A stretch of 17,696 bases of DNA from Clostridiales bacterium (GTDB taxonomy: Bacteria; Bacillota; Clostridia; Oscillospirales; QAMX01): the NCBI GenBank assembly GCA_012514045.1, contig JAAZBA010000313.1, positions 1-17,696 on the forward strand, given 5' to 3'. Within the stretch, counting starts at the first letter, position 1. The number at the start of each line of letters is the position of its first letter. The translations under genes were made by a program, and so were the position numbers. The notes beneath the pieces are model-generated. The model had not been told where the DNA came from, made no database searches, and saw only the letters and a program-made list of their open reading frames with translations. This document shows positions 6,859 through 13,534 of the stretch, one piece after another.

Positions 6859-8127
6859 TTATTTCATAATTTCCTTTGCATGTTCAAGTATGACCTGCTC
6901 GATAGTGGGGTCAAAGCCGTTTGGCAGAAGGTAACATCTGGCGCTGTCGTTTGGCTCATAGCCTCCGTAGGAATACATGTCTGAGGTGCAGATATAGCCG
7001 GGAGATCCGTTTGAATATCCGGCTGTTACCACATGGCGGTGGGGAAGGAGTTTTTTCATATGAAAATCATACTCCACGCACACCTCACCCTCAAGAGCGA
7101 CAAAGCTGTAATTATCGCCTAAGTCTATGCGCTGGACAGAGTAGATCATCGTGAGCGGAAGAGCATCGTAGTTTTCAATGAAGTAGTTGAAAGTGTACTT
7201 AAGGTACTGTACATTTGTCTCGTCCCTGAGAGCTTCATACTCCTCCTTAGAGCTTTTATCCGCAAGAGGCACGTTGAAGGTTGACATATTGTGGGAGATG
7301 CTGCCCTTAAGAGGTGCCATCTCTCCGGACAGCACAGAGATGACCTTATCCGCAAGCATGTTACCGAACATCGCCACGTCCTCATATGTACCGCCGCGGA
7401 AACCGAAGCCCTTCGGCGCCACAGTTCTGACTCTTATGTTGCCGCAGCAGCCCTGGATGAACACCGCGACAGCGCCGGGAACAGATTCCTCTATGGCGCG
7501 TCTTGCGGCACCGGGATAATCCGCGGAAATTTCATCAAAACCTGTGGTTGATGGATGGCAAGTAAAAGAGAACAGCACAGCTTTTACCCTGTCGCCGACA
7601 GATGCTTTGATAACAGATACTTCATCGTTTCTCAAGCCTTCTTCAAAAGCAGCGAAATGATAAACTCCGTTTTCTATTCTTCTGCGGTTTACGCCTATAC
7701 CATAGCACTCCACCTCTCCGCGACTGAGAATGCAGTCCTCGAGGTCTTTGTCTGCTTTAATTACAGTGTCAAGCACTGTGTCATAGAAGAAGTGGGCGTA
7801 CTCTGCCACATAGCCGCCGATTTCCGGATTACAGCCGATAAGTACCTGGGGAGCGGAATGGGTATGGCTGGCGTTAAAGAGAATGGCGTTGCCGGGGATA
7901 CCGGTACGCTCCTCAACAAAGGCTCTTATGTATTTGAGCATATCCCTATCAAAGCCCAGAACATCTGCCGTGACAATACAAGCCTTGGAGCCGTTTTCTT
8001 CAAATACAACAGCGGTGGCATATATATCATCATGCACACCTGTGAACTTGCGGTTGGGGTTGCCGAAACCGGCGAGATTAATTTTCATGTCAGTTGAAAT
8101 ACATTTTCTGCAAAGTCCGATTTTCAT
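6859..8127 (-). CDS. Neutral ceramidase superfamily protein, cytosolic, no catalytic serine
   Basis: 422 residues from the ATG at 8127, preceded by GGGAG. The frame is open 136 codons further upstream, but that part lies across the promoter and is not coding. The N-terminal domain resembles the neutral/alkaline non-lysosomal ceramidase family. HTHSAP at 88-93, His191 in FTCHPST, Glu348 in LEGE and a GY...GGYE segment at 377-391 match the zinc-ligand pattern of characterised ceramidases. The family nucleophile motif GDVSPN is replaced by GCCGNIRV at 226-233, so the catalytic serine is missing. There is no signal peptide, unlike secreted ceramidases. It is therefore probably a zinc hydrolase acting on some other amide or ester in the cytosol. 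It is a single-gene unit divergent from a deacetylase-like gene and a distant paralogue. Confidence 0.82.
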   Translation of the reverse strand: MKIGLCRKCISTDMKINLAGFGNPNRKFTGVHDDIYATAVVFEENGSKACIVTADVLGFDRDMLKYIRAFVEERTGIPGNAILFNASHTHSAPQVLIGCNPEIGGYVAEYAHFFYDTVLDTVIKADKDLEDCILSRGEVECYGIGVNRRRIENGVYHFAAFEEGLRNDEVSVIKASVGDRVKAVLFSFTCHPSTTGFDEISADYPGAARRAIEESVPGAVAVFIQGCCGNIRVRTVAPKGFGFRGGTYEDVAMFGNMLADKVISVLSGEMAPLKGSISHNMSTFNVPLADKSSKEEYEALRDETNVQYLKYTFNYFIENYDALPLTMIYSVQRIDLGDNYSFVALEGEVCVEYDFHMKKLLPHRHVVTAGYSNGSPGYICTSDMYSYGGYEPNDSARCYLLPNGFDPTIEQVILEHAKEIMK

Positions 8128-8191
8128 TTTATCAATCTCCCATCCTGTTAATATCTCATTAATTAGGGTTACATTCTTTTTCTTTGCTTTG

Positions 8192-8220
8192 ATTATACGC
8201 CATCTTTTTCCCCATGTCAA
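8192..8220 (-). promoter_or_regulatory. Full-consensus promoter of the minus-strand ceramidase-like gene
   Basis: TTGACA (8220-8215), a 17-base spacer and TATAAT (8197-8192) on the minus strand, a perfect match to the sigma-A consensus at optimal spacing. The predicted start near 8185 leaves a leader of about 58 bases. Such a strong core promoter usually either is constitutive or needs a repressor. Confidence 0.85.
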
Positions 8221-8224
8221 CAAT

Positions 8225-8241
8225 CTTACATTTTGGTTACA
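8225..8241. promoter_or_regulatory. Paired TTACA direct repeat between divergent promoters
   Basis: Read on the plus strand, CTTACA (8225-8230) and GTTACA (8236-8241) repeat with an 11-base period, one helical turn. They lie immediately upstream of the minus-strand -35 box and 25 bases before the -35 box of the plus-strand operon. The spacing resembles PhoP (Pho box) sites of Bacillus, which are TTAACA-like repeats about 11 bases apart, but each half here matches at only five of six positions. The assignment is tentative. Confidence 0.3.
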
Positions 8242-8265
8242 GTCAATAATTCTCGGTAATTTATG

Positions 8266-8295
8266 TTGCAAAGGCATGTGAAGATGGAGTATAAT
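8266..8295 (+). promoter_or_regulatory. Promoter of the deacetylase-like/ceramidase-like operon
   Basis: TTGCAA (8266-8271), an 18-base spacer and TATAAT (8290-8295). The predicted start near 8302 falls inside the first copy of a 17-base tandem repeat. Confidence 0.7.
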
Positions 8296-8329
8296 ATATA
8301 TGTAAAGTAATGATATATGTAAAGTAATG
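8296..8329 (+). repeat. Perfect 17-base tandem duplication in the 5' leader
   Basis: ATATATGTAAAGTAATG occurs twice without a gap (8296-8312 and 8313-8329), directly after the -10 box and ending 19 bases before the start codon. It looks like a recent slippage or duplication event, or a paired binding site. The unit length of 17 bases would put the copies about 1.6 helical turns apart. Confidence 0.9.
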
Positions 8330-8348
8330 TGCAAGGAGAGACCGGCCA

Positions 8349-9842
8349 ATGAACAGAAAATATCTTTTGCCGCTGATAGTCGGAATAATCGGTGCCGCGT
8401 TGATGGTGGCCGGTATAGTGTCGCTGCTTGTCTCCAACAGCAAAAAGGAAAGCATTCCGGGAAAAACTCTGGGAGAATCCGAAATCGCAGCTTCATCGGT
8501 TCCGGAGAAAAAGTTTGAGGAAAAACCTGAGGCAAAACCGGAAAAGAAGCCCGAGCCGGAACAAAAGAAGGCGGATCCGGAAAAAGAAAAGAGAGAAGCG
8601 GAAATAAAGGCGGTCACAGAGCTTATCTCTTCGGGAGAATATGCCGCAGCCATAGCGAGAATCGACTCATATGAAACAGATGACGAGGCAACATCCTCGC
8701 TTCTTGAGTCTCTCAGAGCGGACGCTATGAAAAAGCTCTACGACTATTCCACGGAGAACTATGGCTACTATATATCTTCCTACGACTACGCAGCCGCCGC
8801 GGAACTGCTGGAGCCTGTAACGTATTTCTTCCCTGAGGACGAGGAAATAGCGAAAATCTATGAAATGTGCGTGTCCTTTCAGAATACAGAGCTTTACGAG
8901 GGAACCATTGAGCATATATTCTTCCATCCCCTCATAGCCTATCCGGAGCTTGCATTCGACGGGGACGGAAATGAGGCGGGAATTGACAGCTACATGGCAA
9001 CTGTCCCGGAGTTTAAGGCGGTATTAGAGCAGCTGTACGATAAAGGCTACATTCTCATAGATCCTCATCTTATGTACACAGTAAACGACAACGGCACCGT
9101 ATCAAAACGGGAAGTGTACGTCCCTGTTGGGAAAAAGCCTATAATCCTCTCTGCTGATAACTACAACTTTATGAAGTACATGCGTGAAAACGGTATGGTT
9201 CACGGCCTTGCTCTTGACGAAGACGGAAACGTTGTGACCTTTACAGATGACGGAAAGGGCAACAGAATATACTCCGATGACAACGAGGTGGTGTCGATAA
9301 CCGATAGATTTGTGCGGGAGCACCCCGACTTTTCTTACGGCGGCTTCAAAGGTGTGATCGGTCTCAACGGCTATGAGGGTACCTTAGGCTACGCCACCAA
9401 TGTTCCGGGAAGCAAAACATATGAGCAGGATAAAGAGACGGTCAAGGCTATAGCCGACAGATTAAAGAAAACCGGTTGGGCATTTGCCTGCCAAAGCTAT
9501 GGACACAACCACTACAAGGAGAAATCCCTCAAGTTCATGAAAAATGATGTGGACAAATGGATAACCCAGGTAGCGTCCCTTGTGGGGGAAACGGATATGT
9601 ATATCTTCCCCTATGGCGAAGTCATCCCTCAGAGTGACGCGAAGCTTGCGTACATGAAGGAGAGAGGTTACAGGTTTTTCTTCGGCTCAAGCCAGATCCC
9701 GTTCCTCTACTACTACAAGGACAATGTGCTTATGACAAGGAGAAGCATTGACGGCATATCCCTCAGAGGTTGGAGACTTAAAGAAGTTCTGGACACAGCG
9801 TCGATAATTGACAGCAGTCGTCCGGCAAAATACAACAACTGA
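8349..9842 (+). CDS. Membrane-anchored polysaccharide-deacetylase-like protein with altered metal motifs
   Basis: 497 residues; the ATG follows AAGGAGAG. A single N-terminal membrane span (about 5-28) lacks a lipobox and is followed by a Pro/Glu/Lys-rich linker (about 51-85). An alpha-helical, TPR-like region (about 85-180) comes next, then a C-terminal domain resembling NodB-type carbohydrate esterases, so the protein should sit outside the membrane facing the cell wall. Active members have an Asp-Asp pair and an H-S/T-x-x-H motif that bind the metal. Here the expected sites read SADN at 268-271 and QSYGH at 382-386, so the second Asp is Asn and the first His is Gln. Its substrate would be expected to be peptidoglycan or another glycan, but activity is doubtful. 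It leads an operon with a ceramidase-like gene 22 bases downstream. Confidence 0.8.
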   Translation: MNRKYLLPLIVGIIGAALMVAGIVSLLVSNSKKESIPGKTLGESEIAASSVPEKKFEEKPEAKPEKKPEPEQKKADPEKEKREAEIKAVTELISSGEYAAAIARIDSYETDDEATSSLLESLRADAMKKLYDYSTENYGYYISSYDYAAAAELLEPVTYFFPEDEEIAKIYEMCVSFQNTELYEGTIEHIFFHPLIAYPELAFDGDGNEAGIDSYMATVPEFKAVLEQLYDKGYILIDPHLMYTVNDNGTVSKREVYVPVGKKPIILSADNYNFMKYMRENGMVHGLALDEDGNVVTFTDDGKGNRIYSDDNEVVSITDRFVREHPDFSYGGFKGVIGLNGYEGTLGYATNVPGSKTYEQDKETVKAIADRLKKTGWAFACQSYGHNHYKEKSLKFMKNDVDKWITQVASLVGETDMYIFPYGEVIPQSDAKLAYMKERGYRFFFGSSQIPFLYYYKDNVLMTRRSIDGISLRGWRLKEVLDTASIIDSSRPAKYNN

Positions 9843-9864
9843 TGCGAAAGGAAGAGATAATATT

Positions 9865-11181
9865 ATGAAAGCGGGATTTGCGAGACTTGACGTCACTCCT
9901 CCCTTTGGGGCAAGAATCTCAGGCTACTTTGGGGAGAGAATAGCGGATGGCATAATAACTCCCCTTGAAGCAAACGCTGTGGCTTTCTCCGATGGAGAGA
10001 ATACCGCGGTGATAATATCCTTAGACATAATCGGTATATGTCAGAAAGAAATGGACATAATAAGAAAGCGCTGCGCGGAGAATAACGGTATCCCATACGA
10101 GGCTGTGTTTATAGCCTGCACACATACCCACACAGGTCCTGAGGTGAGCACGGGGAGAATGTTCAAGATTGACCCCGCATATAACGAGTACCTGTTCTCA
10201 AGGATATCAGATGCTGCGTCCATCGCTATAGCCGACATGAAGGAAGCTGCTCTCGAAGCCGGCAGGGGAGAGGCGAAGGGCATCTCCTTCGTCCGCCGCT
10301 ACCGTATGGCTGACGGCTCCACGAAGACCAACCCCGGCCGCAGCTCTGGCGTTGTAGGCCCTATCGGCACACCGGACGAGATGGTACAGCTGTTTAAATT
10401 TGTTCGCAAGGACGCCCCGGACATTGCGGTAATCAACTTCCAGGTACACCCTGATGTCATAGGCGGCACAAAACTGTGTTCAGATTTCCCCGGTTTTGTG
10501 CGTCAGACCTTTGAAAACGCTATGCAGACGGAAAAGAACGGCATGGGAGTACACTGCGTATACTTTAACGGCGCCCAAGGCGACGTCAATCATGTAAATA
10601 TAAATGCTCTTCACCGCTCAGGCCTTGAACATTCGCGCCACATGGGAAGATCAATCGCCGCCGCTGCGATGCAGGTATACAGATATACGGAGCCTATAAA
10701 TTGCGACAAGGTGTATTTCGGACAGAAATCACTTTTTCAGCGTACAAATAAGGGCACACCGGAGCAGGTAGCTGAGGCCAAGGCTGTTTTCAAGCTTCAT
10801 GACGAGGACTATGAAGGCTACAGCAAGGCTTTAGCCGCGGGAGAAAAGATTATGCCCATAGCCCAAGCGCTGGCGTATATAAGGGGCGAGCAAATGCCCG
10901 ATATCTACGAGCTGTATCTCACCTGCGTCGGCATAGGCGACCTGGTATTCGCCGGGCTCCCGGGAGAACCATTCACAGTCATAGGCCGGGGAGTAAAGGC
11001 AGGAAGCTTATTTAAGTACACCGTTCCCTGCTGCTGCGCCAATGGCTACGAAGGCTATTTCCCCGTAAGGAGTGCCCTTGAGGAGGGCGGCTATGAAGCG
11101 ATAAGCTGCCGATATAAGCCCGGAGTCGCCGAATCGCTTATAGAAACAAGCGTGGAGCTTATAAAGGAGATAAGAGGATAG
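9865..11181 (+). CDS. Neutral ceramidase superfamily protein, second copy
   Basis: 438 residues from the ATG at 9865, preceded by AGGAAGAG. In-frame codons before it overlap the end of the deacetylase-like gene and are not needed. The start LDVTPPFG...GYFG is characteristic of this family. HTHTGPE at 87-93, His195 in NFQVHPD, Glu368 in LPGEPF and GGYE at 408-411 fit the zinc site. The nucleophile motif reads GAQGDVNH at 236-243, with Asn where ceramidases have the catalytic Ser. There is no signal peptide. It is only distantly similar to the minus-strand copy (same motif order, little identity between), so this is not a recent duplication. Co-transcription with the deacetylase-like gene suggests a link to cell-envelope turnover, for example hydrolysis of an imported amide-linked product. 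That role is inferred. Confidence 0.85.
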   Translation: MKAGFARLDVTPPFGARISGYFGERIADGIITPLEANAVAFSDGENTAVIISLDIIGICQKEMDIIRKRCAENNGIPYEAVFIACTHTHTGPEVSTGRMFKIDPAYNEYLFSRISDAASIAIADMKEAALEAGRGEAKGISFVRRYRMADGSTKTNPGRSSGVVGPIGTPDEMVQLFKFVRKDAPDIAVINFQVHPDVIGGTKLCSDFPGFVRQTFENAMQTEKNGMGVHCVYFNGAQGDVNHVNINALHRSGLEHSRHMGRSIAAAAMQVYRYTEPINCDKVYFGQKSLFQRTNKGTPEQVAEAKAVFKLHDEDYEGYSKALAAGEKIMPIAQALAYIRGEQMPDIYELYLTCVGIGDLVFAGLPGEPFTVIGRGVKAGSLFKYTVPCCCANGYEGYFPVRSALEEGGYEAISCRYKPGVAESLIETSVELIKEIRG

Positions 11182-11224
11182 GTATAGCTATAAACCTGTT
11201 GTTACAATATTGGCATATCTTTCT

Positions 11225-13438
11225 TTATTCAACGCTTATTCTCGTTTCGCCCCACATGTCGCTTACCCTGAAAGTTATATCCCCTGAGACGGTGGTGTCA
11301 TAGGAGGGTATTCCCCCGGTAAGCTCATATATCCTGTCCTCCCAAAGGGGAAGATATGCCCCGAGGACAACCGCTCGGGGAGAGAGCATGTGAACGCTTC
11401 CCGGCAGGACATGAGAAGAATAGTATCTTCCGGCTGCCACAAGGGAGGTTTCCGGATAGCCTATGTCATACAGCGCCCGTCCCAGAACTTCGGGAGGCAG
11501 AGTACCCGGAGCCAGAAGAGACACGTCACCGAGCTCAGCTCTGACCATAAGCCGACTGTCGTAAACTCCCAGATAGAGGGAAATATCCCCGGCGGATTCT
11601 ATGCAGGACTTTGTAACATATATCGCTTCCGTCTCCGTATCATCATCGGGGACGGGAGCGATGATCTTTTTTACTTCGACCCTTTCAAGCAGCTCCGAAA
11701 CGCTGGAAATACTGCCGGAGGAGTAGTCGGTCAGAACAAGCAAATCAATTAAGTCCACATTCATGTCCTCAAGATGAATCGAGGCGTTATAGGCGGCGTT
11801 ATACCCTCCGCAATTTATCATAACCGCGCTGTCTTTCTCCCGAAGGATTACGCACTGTCCACCTCCGGAATCAATAACAGTCAGGTAAGCGCTGTTGATG
11901 TATTCGTATCTGTCGGCGGCTACCCCGAGGGCAACACAAAGAACGCAGGCTAAGGCGTAATACCGAAGCCTTGGCGCTGGCGATTTCTTTTTCATAAAAA
12001 TATAGAAGACGATAATGGCGTAAACCGCCGCAGCGGTGACGACAATGTATACCCCGGAGGTGCCATATGAGGCGTAGGGGATTGAGGCAAGGAGGGTGAG
12101 GGTGTAATAAATACCCCGGCAGATTATTGACAGCAGAAATGCGGCCGCCGTTCCCAAAGGCATGGCAATAAATGAGAGAAAAAGGGAGATAATCCCGCCG
12201 AAAAAGCAGATTTCAAAAAGAAACAGCAGTAAAATATTTGAAATAGGCGCGATGAGGGACACTTGACGGAAGGTGAAAATCAATATAGGAGTGGAGAACA
12301 GCAGCGCCGAAAGAGTGGTGCCGAGGGAATAGGACAAGACAGTCAGAATCCTTTTTATGAGCTTGTTCTCGACGCTCTTAAAAGGAGAGATAAAAAATTC
12401 AGCAATCGGCATTGAATAAAGAATAAGACCTAAAGTTGAGGAAAATGACAGCCACAGAGACACATCACACACGGCGTAGGGGTTGAAAAATAGAATTATC
12501 GTCAAAGCCAAAAAGAGTGATCTCTTTGAGTCCGCCTCTCGTCCCAGTATGAGGGACAGAAGGTATATGAGCTGCATGATGAGGGCGCGTACCGCGGACA
12601 CGGGAGCGCCTGTCATAAGGGTAAAAATCACGATAAAAGGCATCGCCGCGAACCGCCCTTTTTTCATCCCCAGAATCTTTAATATAAGAATCACAAGAAA
12701 GGACACGTGCATTCCGGAAACGCTGATGACGTGGGAAAGCCCTGTGTCAGTTATATCGTTATAAAAATCATCCTCAAGTGTTGACCTATCTCCGAAAATA
12801 AGGGAAATCAGCACAGAGGAGGTGATTTCATCCGGGGACATTGTGTTGAGCCTTTCCTTAAGATTTTCCGAAAATCTTAGGGGATGCGCCCACAAGGGAG
12901 GATTGTCAAGCCTCTCCGTATACGCCGGTTCCTTAGATACAGCGGTGAGATAAATACCTCTGCTCTTGTAGTGGTGGAGGGCGTCAAAGCTGGAATACGC
13001 TCTGGGAAGCCTGAGGGAAGCGGTGGCCTCAATATAGTCCCCGGGACGTAGGTCGAGAGCTTCAGAATTATACAGCTGTACCTTGAAAGGTATCCGAAGA
13101 GCGTGACCGTTGACCTCGTAAACCCTGAGGACAACTCTCTCACCAGCTCTGTCTGGAGCGGAGGCGGCGTGTCCCGATATGTCACATGTCTGCCCCGAGT
13201 ACCTAGCGGCAGGATTATAGACGATGCGGGAATAGCCCTCGTATACAAAAATCGCGCAAATCATCCCCAAAACGGCGAAGATCATGCGCGAATCCTTGAT
13301 TTTACAGTATTTTTTGATGACAAATGACAGAACAAGTCCGCAGAAGAGGATCAAAAGGCACGGAATGAGCCATGTGTCCCGGAGAATATACTCCCTGAGA
13401 AGCAGCATAAAAGCTATCCCTGAAGAAAACCAGGCCAT
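11225..13438 (-). CDS. comEC: ComEC/Rec2 DNA-uptake channel protein with degenerate C-terminal domain
   Basis: 737 residues; the ATG follows AAGGAGGA by eight bases. The order is two or three N-terminal membrane spans, a soluble OB-like domain (about 75-175), the ComEC competence domain with many spans, and a C-terminal metallo-beta-lactamase-like domain (about 517-737). FGDRSTL at 215-221 and GLSHVISVSGMHV at 233-245 identify the competence domain. ComEC forms the channel that takes single-stranded DNA across the membrane in transformation. The C-terminal domain normally carries HxHxDH and HHGS-type metal motifs. Here the matching stretch is LTDYSSGSISS (569-579), and no HHGS is seen near 668-676, so metal binding looks lost. 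No other competence gene is nearby. It converges on the ceramidase-like gene with only 43 bases between stops and no clear terminator. Confidence 0.93.
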   Translation of the reverse strand: MAWFSSGIAFMLLLREYILRDTWLIPCLLILFCGLVLSFVIKKYCKIKDSRMIFAVLGMICAIFVYEGYSRIVYNPAARYSGQTCDISGHAASAPDRAGERVVLRVYEVNGHALRIPFKVQLYNSEALDLRPGDYIEATASLRLPRAYSSFDALHHYKSRGIYLTAVSKEPAYTERLDNPPLWAHPLRFSENLKERLNTMSPDEITSSVLISLIFGDRSTLEDDFYNDITDTGLSHVISVSGMHVSFLVILILKILGMKKGRFAAMPFIVIFTLMTGAPVSAVRALIMQLIYLLSLILGREADSKRSLFLALTIILFFNPYAVCDVSLWLSFSSTLGLILYSMPIAEFFISPFKSVENKLIKRILTVLSYSLGTTLSALLFSTPILIFTFRQVSLIAPISNILLLFLFEICFFGGIISLFLSFIAMPLGTAAAFLLSIICRGIYYTLTLLASIPYASYGTSGVYIVVTAAAVYAIIVFYIFMKKKSPAPRLRYYALACVLCVALGVAADRYEYINSAYLTVIDSGGGQCVILREKDSAVMINCGGYNAAYNASIHLEDMNVDLIDLLVLTDYSSGSISSVSELLERVEVKKIIAPVPDDDTETEAIYVTKSCIESAGDISLYLGVYDSRLMVRAELGDVSLLAPGTLPPEVLGRALYDIGYPETSLVAAGRYYSSHVLPGSVHMLSPRAVVLGAYLPLWEDRIYELTGGIPSYDTTVSGDITFRVSDMWGETRISVE

Positions 13439-13459
13439 TAAGCTCTTCCTCCTTCGCTA

Positions 13460-13488
13460 TTGCTTTTCCCGTACAATTATGCTACAAT
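13460..13488 (+). promoter_or_regulatory. Promoter of ligA
   Basis: TTGCTT (13460-13465), a 17-base spacer and TACAAT (13483-13488). The predicted start near 13495 gives a leader of about 40 bases. The spacer overlaps the probable divergent comEC -10 box, so the two promoters interlock. Confidence 0.65.
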
Positions 13489-13503
13489 ACTACCACAAAA
13501 CAA
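13476..13503 (-). promoter_or_regulatory. Probable promoter of comEC
   Basis: On the minus strand TTGTTT (13503-13498), a 16-base spacer and CATAAT (13481-13476). It is weaker than the other promoters here and overlaps the ligA promoter. Confidence 0.4.
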
Positions 13504-13534
13504 GAGATATTGCAATATAATAAAGAGGTACATT

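Noticed and set aside
7555..8097. 180-codon open frame on the plus strand
   Set aside because: Shadow of the ceramidase-like gene on the opposite strand, without a start context or known domain.
8128..8535. N-terminal extension of the minus-strand ceramidase-like gene by 136 codons
   Set aside because: It would read through the consensus promoter and into the divergent gene, has no ribosome binding site, and the family homology begins after the ATG at 8127.
11182..11200. ATAGCTAT palindrome as a terminator after the ceramidase-like gene
   Set aside because: The stem is only four to six pairs, AT-rich and without a following T-run.
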